Origin: Pacificibacter marinus
Lineage (GTDB): Bacteria > Pseudomonadota > Alphaproteobacteria > Rhodobacterales > Rhodobacteraceae
Reading direction: 5' to 3'
Length of the DNA stretch: 64,000 nucleotides
NCBI RefSeq assembly: GCF_018860505.1
Contig: NZ_JAHKPU010000046.1
Location: 62,001 to 126,000, forward strand
The notes beneath the pieces were generated by a model. It was not told the origin of the DNA and ran no database searches. It worked only from the letters and a program-made list of their open reading frames with translations. How positions within the stretch are numbered: the first letter of the stretch is position 1; every line of letters begins with the position of its first letter. Both the position numbers and the translations under genes were made by a program. This document shows positions 19,587 through 29,977 of the stretch, in pieces.

Positions 19587-22550
19587 ATGTCAGACCAAAG
19601 CGACAACGACATCTTCCACGCGTCTTCCTTTATGCAAGGCCACAATGCGGAATACCTCGAACAGATGTATGCCCGCTACGCCACCGACCCGTCTTCTGTT
19701 GACGCGGCTTGGGGAGAGTTTTTCCAAAGCTTGGGCGATGCGCCTGCGGATGCACAGGCCGAAGCAGCTGGTCCCTCGTGGGGCCGCGCCGATTGGCCAC
19801 CTGTGCCAAACGATGATTTGACCGCAGCCATGGATGGTCAATGGGCGCCAGAACCAGCAGCGGCAGAGAAAAAAATTAAAGCCAAAGCCGTTGAAAAAGG
19901 CGTTGAGGTCTCTGACGAGCAAGTCAAACGTGCTGTGCTGGATTCAATCCGCGCGTTGATGATTATCCGCGCCTACCGTATTCGCGGCCATTTGGTGGCC
20001 GATCTTGACCCACTCAAGATGAAAGCCGACACACCACATCCCGAACTTGATCCAAAATCTTACGGCTTCACCGACGCAGACATGGATCGCCCGATTTTCA
20101 TCGATAACGTGTTGGGTCTGCAAATGGCGTCCATGCGTCAGATCATCGACATTGTGAAGCGCACTTACTGTGGCACCTTCGCGATGCAATACATGCATAT
20201 TTCTGACCCCGAACAAGCGGGTTGGCTGAAAGAGCGGATCGAAGGCTACGGCAAAGAAATTCAGTTCACCCGTGAAGGCCGCAAAGCCATTCTGAACAAG
20301 CTGGTCGAAGCTGAAGGCTTCGAGAAATTCCTGCACGTCAAATACATGGGCACCAAACGGTTTGGCCTTGATGGTGGCGAAAGCTTGATCCCCGCGATGG
20401 AGCAAATCATCAAACGTGGTGGCAACTTGGGCGTTAAAGAGATCATCATTGGCATGCCACACCGTGGACGCCTGTCTGTTTTGTCCAACGTGATGTCCAA
20501 ACCTTACCGTGCGATTTTCCACGAATTCCAAGGCGGCTCGTTCAAACCCGAAGACGTCGACGGCTCAGGCGATGTGAAATACCACCTCGGCGCATCCTCG
20601 GATCGTGAATTTGACGGCAACTCAGTGCACTTGTCGCTGACTGCAAACCCATCCCACCTAGAAGCAGTGAACCCTGTTGTGCTTGGTAAAGTGCGCGCGA
20701 AAACAGATCAAAACAATGATTCTGAGCGCACATCAGTGATCCCAATCCTGTTGCACGGCGATGCGGCTTTTGCAGGCCAAGGTGTTGTCGCGGAATGTTT
20801 CGGCCTATCAGGTCTGCGCGGGCACAAAACCGGCGGCACGATCCACATCGTTGTGAACAACCAAATCGGTTTCACCACTGCGCCGCATTTCTCACGCTCC
20901 AGCCCCTACCCAACAGACAATGCCTTGGTCGTTGAAGCGCCAATATTCCACGTGAACGGCGACGATCCCGAAGCTGTCGTACACGCAGCAAAAGTGGCCA
21001 CCGAGTTCCGTCAAAAATTCCACAAAGACGTCGTCATCGACATCTTCTGCTACCGCCGCTTTGGTCACAACGAAGGCGACGAGCCGATGTTCACCAACCC
21101 AGCGATGTACACAACGATCAAGCAGCACAAGACCACCTTGCAGCTTTACACTGAACGCTTGGTGAAAGACGGCCTCATCCCTGAGGGCGAGATTGAAGAC
21201 ATGAAAGCCGCCTTCCAAGCGCATCTGAATGATGAATTTGAAGCTGGCAAAAACTTCAAACCAAACCGCGCTGACTGGTTGGACGGACGTTGGTCACACA
21301 TCAACAAAGAAGGCGATGAATATCAGCGTGGGCAAACCTCCATTTCTGCACAGACTATGCAAGAAGTGGGCAAGGCTTTATCGACCCAACCTGATCATGT
21401 GACGATCCACAAAACAGTGACACGTCAGTTGGATGCCAAAGCCAAAATGTTCGAAGACGGCAAAGGCTTTGACTGGGCAACTGGCGAAGCTTTGGCGTTC
21501 GGATCGCTTTTGACCGAAGGCTATCCTGTGCGTCTTGCTGGCCAAGACTCCACACGCGGCACATTTTCACACCGCCACTCTGCCTTGATCGACCAAAAAA
21601 CAGAAGATCGCTACTACCCACTCAACAACATCCGTGAGGGTCAGTCACAATATGAAGTCATCGACTCCATGTTGTCTGAATACGCGGTGCTTGGGTTCGA
21701 ATATGGCTATTCATTGGCCGAGCCAAACTCATTGGTCATGTGGGAAGCCCAGTTCGGCGACTTCGCCAACGGCGCGCAGATCATGTTTGACCAATTCATT
21801 TCGTCAGGTGAAAGCAAATGGTTGCGCATGTCTGGCCTCGTTATGATGCTGCCACACGGCTATGAAGGCCAAGGGCCAGAACACTCCTCTGCCCGTCTCG
21901 AACGCTTCTTGCAAATGTGCGGTCAAGACAACTGGATCGTGGCCAATTGTACGACACCAGCGAACTACTTCCACATCCTGCGTCGCCAAATCCACCGCTC
22001 TTTCCGCAAACCACTGGTTTTGATGACACCTAAATCGCTGTTGCGCCACAAGCTCGCAACTTCTGTTGCCGCTGATTTCACCGATGGGTCATCTTTCCAC
22101 CGAGTTCTATGGGATGACGCGGATGCAGGCCACCGGACAGGTAAATCCGACATCACGCTTAAAGATGACGACAAAATCAAACGCGTCGTGATTTGTTCAG
22201 GCAAAGTCTACTACGACCTTCTTGAAGCACGCGATGCCGCTGGCAAAGACGACACTTACATCTTGCGCCTTGAGCAATTCTATCCCTTCCCAGCCCTGTC
22301 GTTGGTCAAGGAACTCGAACGCTTCAAAGGTGCTGAAGTCATTTGGTGTCAAGAAGAACCCAAGAATCAGGGTGGTTGGACATTCGTTGAGCCGAACATC
22401 GAATGGGTTCTCACCCGCATCAAAGCCAAACATACCCGTCCGGTTTACGCCGGTCGTAACGCCTCCGCGTCACCAGCCACTGGTCTCGCATCCCAACACA
22501 AAGCACAACAACTGGCGCTCGTGAACGATGCGCTGAATATCAAAGGGTAA
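19587..22550 (+). CDS. sucA: 2-oxoglutarate dehydrogenase E1 component
   Basis: Thiamine-diphosphate-dependent decarboxylase of the 2-oxoglutarate dehydrogenase complex. The 987-residue protein has the N-terminal E2-binding peptide region ([19 protein letters not shown]), the [11 protein letters not shown] motif, the ThDP-binding GDAAFAGQG segment and the E1 pyrimidine-binding domain ([13 protein letters not shown]). The frame extends 19 codons upstream, but the ATG at 19587 has AAGG eight bases before it and gives the family N-terminus. sucB follows after 4 bp. Confidence 0.97.
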   Translation: MSDQSDNDIFHASSFMQGHNAEYLEQMYARYATDPSSVDAAWGEFFQSLGDAPADAQAEAAGPSWGRADWPPVPNDDLTAAMDGQWAPEPAAAEKKIKAKAVEKGVEVSDEQVKRAVLDSIRALMIIRAYRIRGHLVADLDPLKMKADTPHPELDPKSYGFTDADMDRPIFIDNVLGLQMASMRQIIDIVKRTYCGTFAMQYMHISDPEQAGWLKERIEGYGKEIQFTREGRKAILNKLVEAEGFEKFLHVKYMGTKRFGLDGGESLIPAMEQIIKRGGNLGVKEIIIGMPHRGRLSVLSNVMSKPYRAIFHEFQGGSFKPEDVDGSGDVKYHLGASSDREFDGNSVHLSLTANPSHLEAVNPVVLGKVRAKTDQNNDSERTSVIPILLHGDAAFAGQGVVAECFGLSGLRGHKTGGTIHIVVNNQIGFTTAPHFSRSSPYPTDNALVVEAPIFHVNGDDPEAVVHAAKVATEFRQKFHKDVVIDIFCYRRFGHNEGDEPMFTNPAMYTTIKQHKTTLQLYTERLVKDGLIPEGEIEDMKAAFQAHLNDEFEAGKNFKPNRADWLDGRWSHINKEGDEYQRGQTSISAQTMQEVGKALSTQPDHVTIHKTVTRQLDAKAKMFEDGKGFDWATGEALAFGSLLTEGYPVRLAGQDSTRGTFSHRHSALIDQKTEDRYYPLNNIREGQSQYEVIDSMLSEYAVLGFEYGYSLAEPNSLVMWEAQFGDFANGAQIMFDQFISSGESKWLRMSGLVMMLPHGYEGQGPEHSSARLERFLQMCGQDNWIVANCTTPANYFHILRRQIHRSFRKPLVLMTPKSLLRHKLATSVAADFTDGSSFHRVLWDDADAGHRTGKSDITLKDDDKIKRVVICSGKVYYDLLEARDAAGKDDTYILRLEQFYPFPALSLVKELERFKGAEVIWCQEEPKNQGGWTFVEPNIEWVLTRIKAKHTRPVYAGRNASASPATGLASQHKAQQLALVNDALNIKG

Positions 22551-22554
22551 TCCA

Positions 22555-24036
22555 ATGTCTGTTGAAGTCCGCGTCCCAACCCTAGGCGAAAGCGTCACCG
22601 AGGCCACTGTCGCAACTTGGTTCAAAAAACCAGGCGACGCCGTTGCTGTCGATGAAATGCTTTGCGAACTAGAAACCGATAAAGTCACCGTCGAAGTGCC
22701 TTCCCCTGCGGCAGGCACACTCGGCGAAATCGTAGCCGCTGAGGGCGAAACAGTTGGCGTTGATGCCTTGCTTGCCACTTTGAACGAAGGCGCAGGCGCG
22801 GCCCCCGCCCCTGCAGCTGAAAAACCTGCTGAGGCCGCAGCTGCCGCTGGCGGGTCATCCGTTGACGTGATGGTGCCAACACTCGGCGAATCTGTCACTG
22901 AGGCCACCGTGGCCACTTGGTTCAAAGCTGTCGGTGACACCGTCGCACAAGACGAAATGCTGTGTGAACTTGAAACTGACAAGGTCTCTGTCGAAGTGCC
23001 TTCGCCTGCCGCTGGTGTTTTGACAGAAATCGTAGCTGCCGAAGGTGCCACCGTTGACGCCACTGCAAAACTTGCTGTGATTTCTTCTGGTGCTGGCGCT
23101 GCTGTTGCGGCTCCTGCTGCTTCAGCCGCACCTGCTGCAACCACAGGAAAAGACATCGAGAACGCACCATCTGCCAACAAACTGATGGCTGAAAACGGTG
23201 TGAACCCTGCGTCTGTGTCAGGCACAGGCAAAGATGGCCGCATCATGAAAGACGATGTGCTTAAAGCCATGGCAGCACCAAAAGCGGCCCCTGCACCTGC
23301 CGCCGCGCCGCGTGCACCATCAGCTCCTGCGGATGCAGCGCGTGAAGAACGCGTGAAAATGACCAAACTGCGCCAAACAATTGCGCGCCGTTTAAAAGAG
23401 TCACAAAACACCGCTGCGATGCTCACCACCTACAACGAAGTCGACATGACCGAAGTGATGGCGCTACGCAACGAGTACAAAGACTTGTTCCTCAAAAAGC
23501 ACGGCGTGAAACTGGGCTTCATGTCCTTCTTCACCAAAGCCTGTATCCACGCTTTGAACGAAGTGCCAGAAGTGAACGCCGAAATCGATGGCACAGACAT
23601 CGTTTACAAAAACTATGTCAATATGGGCATCGCGGCAGGCACGCCAACAGGCCTCGTTGTGCCTGTGATCCGTGACGCCGATCAAATGTCTTTTGCAGGT
23701 ATTGAGAAAGCGATCGCTGAAAAAGGCGCGCGCGCGCGTGACGGCAAACTGTCCATGGCAGAAATGCAAGGCGGCACCTTCACCATCTCCAACGGTGGTG
23801 TCTATGGCTCCTTGATGTCTTCACCGATCCTCAACCCTCCACAGTCCGGCATCCTCGGCATGCACAAAATCCAAGACCGCCCCATGGCGATCAAAGGCCA
23901 AGTTGTGATCCGTCCGATGATGTACCTCGCCCTGTCCTACGATCACCGCATCGTTGACGGCAAAGGCGCCGTGACCTTCCTTGTGCGTGTGAAAGAAGCG
24001 CTGGAAGATCCACGCCGCTTGTTGATGGATCTGTAA
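22555..24036 (+). CDS. sucB: Dihydrolipoyl succinyltransferase with two lipoyl domains
   Basis: E2 core of the 2-oxoglutarate dehydrogenase complex, 493 residues. Two tandem lipoyl domains are present, with lipoyl-lysines K43 and K143 in identical ELETDKV contexts, each followed by an Ala/Pro-rich linker. A peripheral subunit-binding domain (about residues 204-240) and the catalytic domain with [13 protein letters not shown] near the C-terminus follow. E. coli SucB has one lipoyl domain; two are known in some alphaproteobacteria. The near-identical domains suggest a recent or homogenised duplication. Confidence 0.97.
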   Translation: MSVEVRVPTLGESVTEATVATWFKKPGDAVAVDEMLCELETDKVTVEVPSPAAGTLGEIVAAEGETVGVDALLATLNEGAGAAPAPAAEKPAEAAAAAGGSSVDVMVPTLGESVTEATVATWFKAVGDTVAQDEMLCELETDKVSVEVPSPAAGVLTEIVAAEGATVDATAKLAVISSGAGAAVAAPAASAAPAATTGKDIENAPSANKLMAENGVNPASVSGTGKDGRIMKDDVLKAMAAPKAAPAPAAAPRAPSAPADAAREERVKMTKLRQTIARRLKESQNTAAMLTTYNEVDMTEVMALRNEYKDLFLKKHGVKLGFMSFFTKACIHALNEVPEVNAEIDGTDIVYKNYVNMGIAAGTPTGLVVPVIRDADQMSFAGIEKAIAEKGARARDGKLSMAEMQGGTFTISNGGVYGSLMSSPILNPPQSGILGMHKIQDRPMAIKGQVVIRPMMYLALSYDHRIVDGKGAVTFLVRVKEALEDPRRLLMDL

Positions 24037-24043
24037 AAAAATC

Positions 24044-24607
24044 ATGGCCGTTGCAGAGCAATCATCACGGCTTGTTTCAACTCTCCCTAGCGCTCTTGTG
24101 GCGTTAGGGAATGCCAGCATCATAGCAATACCCGGCTTTGCAACTCACGAGAAACACTGGGTCAACCGTGTTAATTTTGATCAAATGGATACCGTAGCGC
24201 AAATTTCGCTAAGCTTAGCTATCATGTTCAGCTTGTATGTCTTTGGACTGGGGCTCGTATTTTTTAGCGATTTGTTGCGGCAAAGGTTCGATAAAAACCA
24301 TCACAAAAGATTCAAGTATATGATGGAAGTGGCAACTGACCGATTGCACCAAGAGTGGAAAGACAAAGAAATTCAAGCAAAGGTTTTGTCCGGATTTGTT
24401 ATGAGCTTTACCATCAGCTCTCTTCTTAACTTTAGCTTCGTATTTGTGGGATCTGAAAACGTATATGTCCTGCTCTCATGGAAAATATTTTTCGCCCTCT
24501 TTCTCTCACTAGGAACGGTTACCGCTGCTTGGAAAATTGCAAAACTTCAATTCCATGAGATCGACAGTCTCATAGGACTAGACACTAAACACACTCATCA
24601 AGACTAG
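24044..24607 (+). CDS. Unknown membrane protein between sucB and lpd
   Basis: A 187-residue protein that I do not recognise. It has four likely transmembrane helices: about residues 10-30, 50-75, 122-140 and 145-163. A charged, Lys/His-rich cytoplasmic loop lies between the second and third helices ([19 protein letters not shown]). Base composition and codon use are visibly more AT-rich than in the flanking sucB and lpd, and no strong ribosome site precedes the ATG. It occupies the 581-bp gap between two subunits of one enzyme complex and is transcribed with them. It may be acquired DNA; no function is proposed. Confidence 0.7.
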   Translation: MAVAEQSSRLVSTLPSALVALGNASIIAIPGFATHEKHWVNRVNFDQMDTVAQISLSLAIMFSLYVFGLGLVFFSDLLRQRFDKNHHKRFKYMMEVATDRLHQEWKDKEIQAKVLSGFVMSFTISSLLNFSFVFVGSENVYVLLSWKIFFALFLSLGTVTAAWKIAKLQFHEIDSLIGLDTKHTHQD

Positions 24608-24617
24608 GAATAAGACC

Positions 24618-26012
24618 ATGGCAAATTATGACGTCATCATCATCGGTGCAGGCCCTGGCGGCTATGTTTCTGCAATTCGCTGTGCACAGCTCGGTCTGAA
24701 AACGGCTGTGGTTGAAGGCCGCGACACGCTTGGTGGCACTTGCCTGAATGTGGGATGTATCCCCTCGAAAGCGCTGCTCAACGCGACGCATCATCTGCAC
24801 GAAGCGGAGCACAACTTTGCTAAAATGGGCCTCAAAGGCAAATCGCCATCCGTCGACTGGAACCAGATGAAAGCCTATAAAGACGACGTAGTTGGTCAAA
24901 ACACGGGCGGCATCGAATTTTTGTTTAAAAAGAACAAAGTGGACTGGATCAAAGGCTGGGCCTCTATTCCTGCGGCTGGCCAAGTGAAAGTCGGCGACGA
25001 CGTGCATGAAGCTAAAAACATTGTTGTCGCCACAGGCTCAGTTCCATCCTCATTGCCTGGCATCACTGTAGACAACGACGCGGGCGTCGTGGTGGACAGC
25101 ACAGGTGCGCTTGACTTGCCAAAAGTGCCTAAGAAAATGACAGTGATCGGCGCGGGCGTTATCGGGCTTGAGCTTGGCTCAGTTTACGCACGTCTTGGCA
25201 CCGAAGTGACCGTTGTGGAATACATGGACGCGATCACCCCTGGCATGGACGCAGACGTTCAGCGCACGTTTAAGAAATTGCTTGAAAAGCAGGGCCTGAA
25301 ATTCATCATGGGTGCGGCTGTTCAAGGCGTTGACGCGAATAAAACCAAAGCCAAGGTGTCTTACAAACTCAAGAAAGACGAGTCAGAACACGTGCTTGAA
25401 GCAGATGTCGTCCTTGTCGCCACAGGTCGCAAAGCCTTTACAGATGGTCTTGGCTTGGCGGAAGCTGGGGTTGAATTCACAGAGCGCGGGCAGGTGAAAA
25501 CCGATGCGCATTGGGCCACAAATGTCGCGGGCATCTATGCTATCGGTGACGCTATCGTCGGGCCGATGTTGGCACACAAAGCCGAAGACGAAGGCATGGC
25601 TGTGGCAGAAGTTCTTGCGGGCAAACATGGCCACGTCAACTACGACGTCATTCCCGGCGTGATCTACACATCGCCAGAGGTCGCAACAGTCGGCAAAACC
25701 GAAGCGGCGCTTAAAGCCGAAGGTCGTAAGATCAAAGTGGGCAAGTTTTCATTCATGGGCAACGCCCGTGCGAAAGCTGTGTTCCAAGGCGATGGTTTCG
25801 TGAAACTTATCGCAGACGCAGACACTGACCGCTTGCTGGGTGCAGCCATCATCGGACCATCGGCTGGCGACATGATCCATGAGATTTGCGTTGCGATGGA
25901 ATACGGTGGATCGGCACAGGATGTTGCGATGACATGCCACGCGCACCCAACCTATTCCGAAGCCGTGCGCGAAGCCGCACTGGCCTTGGGCGATGGCGCG
26001 ATCCACGCGTAA
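24618..26012 (+). CDS. lpd: Dihydrolipoyl dehydrogenase
   Basis: E3 flavoprotein of the 2-oxoglutarate dehydrogenase complex. The 464-residue protein has the FAD motif [13 protein letters not shown], redox-active C42 and C47 in [12 protein letters not shown], a central NAD Rossmann motif ([12 protein letters not shown]), and the active-site HAHPTYSEA near the C-terminus. It is the last gene of the suc cluster and is followed by a strong terminator. Confidence 0.97.
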   Translation: MANYDVIIIGAGPGGYVSAIRCAQLGLKTAVVEGRDTLGGTCLNVGCIPSKALLNATHHLHEAEHNFAKMGLKGKSPSVDWNQMKAYKDDVVGQNTGGIEFLFKKNKVDWIKGWASIPAAGQVKVGDDVHEAKNIVVATGSVPSSLPGITVDNDAGVVVDSTGALDLPKVPKKMTVIGAGVIGLELGSVYARLGTEVTVVEYMDAITPGMDADVQRTFKKLLEKQGLKFIMGAAVQGVDANKTKAKVSYKLKKDESEHVLEADVVLVATGRKAFTDGLGLAEAGVEFTERGQVKTDAHWATNVAGIYAIGDAIVGPMLAHKAEDEGMAVAEVLAGKHGHVNYDVIPGVIYTSPEVATVGKTEAALKAEGRKIKVGKFSFMGNARAKAVFQGDGFVKLIADADTDRLLGAAIIGPSAGDMIHEICVAMEYGGSAQDVAMTCHAHPTYSEAVREAALALGDGAIHA

Positions 26013-26032
26013 AATCGACTTATGACAATATG

Positions 26033-26058
26033 AAAAGGCGCCCAAGCGGCGCCTTTTT
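26033..26058 (+). terminator. Terminator of the suc-lpd operon
   Basis: Perfect 10-bp stem (26033-26042 with 26048-26057) with a 5-nt loop. The right arm ends in a five-T run (26054-26058), 21 bp after the lpd stop. The A-rich left arm allows function in both directions towards the convergent thioesterase. Confidence 0.92.
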
Positions 26059-26076
26059 CGCGTTTAGATCTGTGTT

Positions 26077-26559
26077 CTATTTGCTCATCTCTGAGATTTC
26101 TTGCAATCGCGCGGCATGCTCTTTGCGCAGTTCTTTGCGTAATTCCGCAGCATGCCAACGACGACGGTCCAGTTCTGTCATCGGTTGGAACTGAGGGGCC
26201 GCAACCGGTTTTCCATCTTCATTCACCGCAATCATCGTAAAGTAACAACTGTTGGTGTGACGCACTTTACGGGTGCGAATGTTTTCGGCCTCGACCCGCA
26301 TACCTATTTCCATCGATGAATGTCCCACATGGTTTACGGAGGCACGAAAATGCACCAACTCACCCACATGAATAGGTTCTTTGAACACCACCTGATCCAC
26401 AGACAAAGTCACCGCATATTTGGCCGAAAAGCGTGAGGCGCATGAAAAGGCAACCAAATCGAGAATTTTCAACAAAGCCCCCCCATGGACCTTACCTGAA
26501 AAATTCGCCATTTCCGGCGTCATAAGTTCGGTCATTTCTAAAAAGCGTGCATTTTCCAT
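26077..26559 (-). CDS. Acyl-CoA thioesterase (hotdog fold)
   Basis: Predicted hydrolase of acyl-CoA thioesters, 160 residues, with a single hotdog domain of the YciA/BACH type. The family signature is visible as NFSGKVHGGALLKILD near residues 19-34 and the SVDQVVFKEPIHVGE strand. The C-terminal 35 residues are a charged helix (RRRWHAAELRKELRKEH). It is convergent with lpd and 51 bp downstream of the GntR gene, with which it may share a transcript. The chain-length preference cannot be read from sequence. Confidence 0.85.
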   Translation of the reverse strand: MENARFLEMTELMTPEMANFSGKVHGGALLKILDLVAFSCASRFSAKYAVTLSVDQVVFKEPIHVGELVHFRASVNHVGHSSMEIGMRVEAENIRTRKVRHTNSCYFTMIAVNEDGKPVAAPQFQPMTELDRRRWHAAELRKELRKEHAARLQEISEMSK

Positions 26560-26609
26560 TGGGATCTCATTTTATTTTTTAGGATAGTCGTTGAACGAAG
26601 ACACTCACG

Positions 26610-27263
26610 TCAGACAGCGAGCAATCGCAATCCTTGCGTCACGTCAGATCGCAAGGCCAGTCGCAGCCCAGGTTCATCACCTGCGCGTAAGGCGGCGACG
26701 ATAAGACGGTGATTATGGGGCACTTCAGTGCGATTAAGCCGTGCATACATAGCACGCATCGTCGGCCCCAATTGCAACCAAACGGTTTCAGTCATGGCCA
26801 ACATTGCAGGCGCTTGAGCACGCAGATAAAGCGTGCGATGGAATTCAAGATTGGTGCGGATATAGCCGACATCATCGTGCTTTGCAGCGCATTCAGCGAT
26901 CGAGGCATTGATCGCCTGCAGCCGGTCAATCAACGCCAAGTGAGCCCGCGGCAAAGCCCGCGACGCCAATTCAGGTTCGATCAAGGCACGAATGGAGGCG
27001 AGTTCTTCAAGGCGTTCATTGGACAGCTCGGGTGTACTCACGCGACCCGACGATGACAAAGACAGCCCGCCATCGGCCACAAGGCGACGCACAGCTTCGC
27101 GCGCCGGCGTCATAGACACCCCAAAGGTTTTGCCAATCCCACGCAGGGTCATGGATTCTCCAGGGCGCACTTCCCCGTGCATAATTTGAGTGCGCAATGT
27201 CCGGTAGACGCGATCATGTGCCGACGATGCGGTTTCATTGGGTTTTGGAGCTTGAATCATCAT
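26610..27263 (-). CDS. GntR-family regulator with FCD domain
   Basis: A 217-residue transcription factor. It has an N-terminal winged helix (RVYRTLRTQIMHGEVRPGESM followed by the FGVSMTPAREAVRRL recognition helix) and a C-terminal all-helical FCD ligand domain with His/Asp metal-type positions (EFHRTLY). The frame runs to a GTG at 27311, but tandem ATGs at 27263/27260 start at a better position. A TGTGATCACA palindrome sits 9 bp upstream of them, as expected for autorepression. The same palindrome occurs as pairs before sdhC and sucC, so I infer this is the TCA-cycle regulator. The effector is unknown. Confidence 0.85.
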   Translation of the reverse strand: MMIQAPKPNETASSAHDRVYRTLRTQIMHGEVRPGESMTLRGIGKTFGVSMTPAREAVRRLVADGGLSLSSSGRVSTPELSNERLEELASIRALIEPELASRALPRAHLALIDRLQAINASIAECAAKHDDVGYIRTNLEFHRTLYLRAQAPAMLAMTETVWLQLGPTMRAMYARLNRTEVPHNHRLIVAALRAGDEPGLRLALRSDVTQGLRLLAV

Positions 27264-27271
27264 TGGATCAA

Positions 27272-27281
27272 TGTGATCACA
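27272..27281. promoter_or_regulatory. GTGATCAC operator before the GntR gene
   Basis: A single TGTGATCACA palindrome followed by AAAA, matching the sites upstream of sdhC and sucC. It lies 9 bp from the chosen start codon of the GntR/FCD gene. This suggests autoregulation. Confidence 0.75.
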
Positions 27282-27363
27282 AAATCCAGAAACGTCAATT
27301 CCCCTGCTCACCTTGTCAGATCAAAGTCCCAAAGCATGGCCAAATTGCCGCCTTTTAAGACTC

Positions 27364-28056
27364 TTACGTCTTAAACTGCCACGCATGCAAAACCTGTCCC
27401 TCAGTACGCAGCCAGTCACGGTGCGTCGCATAGTCGGGACAAACCCGTGCGACATGCGCCCAAAATCGGTCAGAGTGATTCATTTCCAAGCGATGCGCAA
27501 CCTCGTGAGCGGCGACATAATCAAGCACAGCGATCGGCGCCATCACGAGTCGCCAAGAATACATAAGATTGCCGTCACTGGTACAAGACCCCCAACGCGA
27601 TCGAGTGTCTCTAATGGTCAGACGCGCATAATCTGTGCCCAAGGCCTTGGCGTATTTGTCAGAGGCTGCACGCAGATAGGTTTTAGCCTGCAATTTTAAG
27701 AAGGCTTCGATCCGTGGACCAACCATATTGGGCGCACTTGGCACCAACAACCTGTCCCCCTCAAGGCGGGCTGCGCGTCCAGTTCCCGCGACCACAGACA
27801 CGCCTTGACCAAGGAACGGCACTGTCGATCCAATCGAGACGACACGTCCCTCAGGCAGCTGTTCTAAATTGTCGCGAATCCAACTTTCTTTCTCACGCAA
27901 AAAAGCCATCGCCGCTCGTTCGCTGGCGCGCGGAGGCAAAGACAACGTCACACGCCCGTCCAAACGCGACACTCTTAATGACAGCCTGCGTGCACGCGCC
28001 GAACGCCGCAACACGACGGATACTGGGGGGTCGCCATCTAAGATTGCTTGATCCAT
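27364..28056 (-). CDS. YgjP-type (SprT-like) zinc metallopeptidase
   Basis: A 230-residue protein of the YgjP/DUF45 family, predicted zinc-dependent hydrolases. The HEVAH motif (H184, E185, H188) is followed by NHSDRFW with H194 as a candidate third ligand. The N-terminal RRSARARRLSLRVSRLDGRVTL strand is also typical. The ATG at 28056 is taken because the frame upstream (to 28203) encodes low-quality sequence overlapping the next gene; no strong ribosome site is seen. Physiological substrates of this family are poorly known. Confidence 0.82.
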   Translation of the reverse strand: MDQAILDGDPPVSVVLRRSARARRLSLRVSRLDGRVTLSLPPRASERAAMAFLREKESWIRDNLEQLPEGRVVSIGSTVPFLGQGVSVVAGTGRAARLEGDRLLVPSAPNMVGPRIEAFLKLQAKTYLRAASDKYAKALGTDYARLTIRDTRSRWGSCTSDGNLMYSWRLVMAPIAVLDYVAAHEVAHRLEMNHSDRFWAHVARVCPDYATHRDWLRTEGQVLHAWQFKT

Positions 28057-28248
28057 TGTCGCGCGCCTGTCTGAGGGGCTAAGGGGTGTGCCAAGCCCTG
28101 ATGTGGGCCTCCGCCCGAGAATACCCGCGCGCAAGCCAACAGACCACACCCAAAACACCTTGAAACCCGAAAAGCCTTTGACACGCCTCAATTCATGTGG
28201 CATGGCGCGTCATCTCCGAAATGGATCTACACGACGAAAGGGATTGTC

Positions 28249-28560
28249 ATGCCCAATGAAGAATGGGGTGTTAAGCGCCTCTGCCCAACGAGCGGCAAAA
28301 GGTTTTACGACCTCAACAAAGACCCAATCGTTTCGCCATACACTGGCGAAGTGGTGACGTTTGACGCGAACAACAAATCGCGCGTTGAAGCAGCCGAGAA
28401 AAAAGCGCCTGTCGAAGACGAAGTCGATGAAGTGGACGAGCTGTTGGTCGTCGATGACGATGAAGACATCGATATCGATGATGATTTGCTAGAAGACGAC
28501 GATGACGACAACGTTTCGCTTGATGAAATCGCTGACGTTGCCGCGGACGACGACGAGTAA
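28249..28560 (+). CDS. TIGR02300 family protein with acidic tail
   Basis: A 103-residue protein of unknown function found across alphaproteobacteria. The N-terminal half has the conserved WGVKRLCPTSGKRFYDLNKD segment with a single cysteine. The C-terminal half is almost entirely Asp, Glu, Val and Leu, giving a strongly acidic tail. The ATG at 28249 has AAAGGG nearby and starts at the family's position. It is divergent from the peptidase gene. Confidence 0.88.
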   Translation: MPNEEWGVKRLCPTSGKRFYDLNKDPIVSPYTGEVVTFDANNKSRVEAAEKKAPVEDEVDEVDELLVVDDDEDIDIDDDLLEDDDDDNVSLDEIADVAADDDE

Positions 28561-28677
28561 AATCGCATCAAAGACGACTTTCTGCTTGATCTCCAAGCTG
28601 AGTCGCAATACCTAACGCGGCAGGGCGATATAGCCCGCCGCAGACCCGCCAGTTTGGCGCGGAATGCACTGGTTTCA

Positions 28678-28753
<76 letters not shown>

Positions 28754-29060
28754 TCCCACCGTAAATCTCAACGACTTGCAAATATTATTGGGCAGCATTC
28801 AGTCAACGAGAATGCGATGCACGCGCGTGCCTGAAGCACAGACGATTAGCAATCCCAGCTGCCCACACCTTCCGTATGAAGCACGAGAACCTCTGTGATC
28901 TTTGCCTTCGCAGTCGGGGTCCTGCCCTTGTCTTGCACTCGCCCTAAGCCGCACTGTGGCAAAATGCATGACACCCTGATCCTTTGACGCCAAGTTATGT
29001 GCGCGACGACGCCTCTTTCCTGTCATAAATATTTCGCATCTTCGACACGCGATGTTCGCT
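28754..29060. other. Intergenic region with no gene seen
   Basis: About 300 bp between the tRNA and the operator before the phnD-like gene. Short frames here have no family features, and I see no clear promoter or RNA. Confidence 0.6.
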
Positions 29061-29096
29061 TCCAAATGGAATTCATCCGCATGAATTTCATTTGGA
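29061..29096 (+). promoter_or_regulatory. Large inverted repeat with PhnF-type dyad over the phnD2 ribosome site
   Basis: Two 16-bp arms (29061-29076 and 29081-29096) with one G-U position around a CCGC loop. The core TTCAT-CCGC-ATGAA (29072-29085) resembles the dyads before phnF and phnC. The right arm includes the GGA of the ribosome site for the ATG at 29104. It could act as a DNA operator, as an RNA hairpin hiding the ribosome site, or as both. Confidence 0.75.
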
Positions 29097-29103
29097 GCCT
29101 ATC

Positions 29104-29973
29104 ATGAAAATCAAATCAATCCTTCTTGGCCTCGGTCTTGCAACTGTATCCACATTCTCTGCTGCGGCAGATACATTCAAACTTGCCGTCACGGATGTCG
29201 AAGGCATGGAGCGTCTCCTTGTAGAATGGGGACCATTCAAAGACGCGCTGGAAACAGCAACTGGCGATAGTTTTGAATTTTTTGCCGTACCATCGCGCAC
29301 CGCTGCGGCAGAAGCCCTACGCGGCGAGACCGTTGATTTCGTTGTCACGGGGCCTGCAGAATATGTCGTGATCAATAAGCTGACGAAAGCGACGCCATTG
29401 ATCGGTTTGGGTCGCCCTGATTATCACTGTGCAATCGTTGTGCGCGCCGACAGCGGCATCAATGTACCAGCCGACCTAAAAGATAAAAAAGTGGCCTTTG
29501 GCGACATCGGCTCCACGTCAAACATGTTGTGCCCGATGCAAGTGTTGGCCGATCACGGCGTTGATCCCGTCAATGATATCGACAAGATCCATACAGAACG
29601 CAACATCGCACATGAGGCCCTGAAAGCGGGCGACGTAGATGCCATCGGCACCAACGCGGGCAGCTGGTTGCAAGTGCGCAATAAAGAAACAGACCTGCCA
29701 TACGGGTTCTTCAAAATGATTGCGCGCTCAGGGGATTTGCCCAACGACATGATCATGGTTGGCGCGCATGTTCCGACTGATAAAGCTGAAGCTGTGAAAC
29801 GCGCTATCTTGGAAAACAAAGAAGCGGTTATCGCCGGTATCGTGGCCCATGAAGAGAACGAAAAATACTCTGGTATGGATTTGGTGGCCATCGATGACGC
29901 GGCCTATGATTACGTGCGCTCAATGTATTCCAACGCGGGATACCCACAATTCGATAGCTTCATCGGTGAGTGA
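29104..29973 (+). CDS. PhnD-type phosphonate/phosphite ABC substrate-binding protein
   Basis: Periplasmic binding protein of 289 residues with a signal peptide cleaved near AAA-DTF (about residue 22). It belongs to the PhnD/PtxB family of phosphonate, phosphite or phosphate-ester binders, as judged by the FAVPSRTAAAEALRGETVDFVVTGPAEY and FGDIGSTSNMLCP regions. An upstream TTG is in frame, but the ATG at 29104 with GGAG six bases before it is the start. It heads a six-gene operon and is clearly divergent from the second PhnD at 37464, so it probably has a different ligand. Confidence 0.85.
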   Translation: MKIKSILLGLGLATVSTFSAAADTFKLAVTDVEGMERLLVEWGPFKDALETATGDSFEFFAVPSRTAAAEALRGETVDFVVTGPAEYVVINKLTKATPLIGLGRPDYHCAIVVRADSGINVPADLKDKKVAFGDIGSTSNMLCPMQVLADHGVDPVNDIDKIHTERNIAHEALKAGDVDAIGTNAGSWLQVRNKETDLPYGFFKMIARSGDLPNDMIMVGAHVPTDKAEAVKRAILENKEAVIAGIVAHEENEKYSGMDLVAIDDAAYDYVRSMYSNAGYPQFDSFIGE

Positions 29974-29977
29974 TCCA

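Noticed and set aside
28471-28480. GATATCGAT resembling the malonate palindrome
   Set aside because: It is inside the Asp/Ile-rich coding tail of the TIGR02300 gene and is explained by codon use.
28799-29065. 88-codon minus-strand frame after tRNA-Ala
   Set aside because: It has a weak start and no family features, so the region was left as intergenic.
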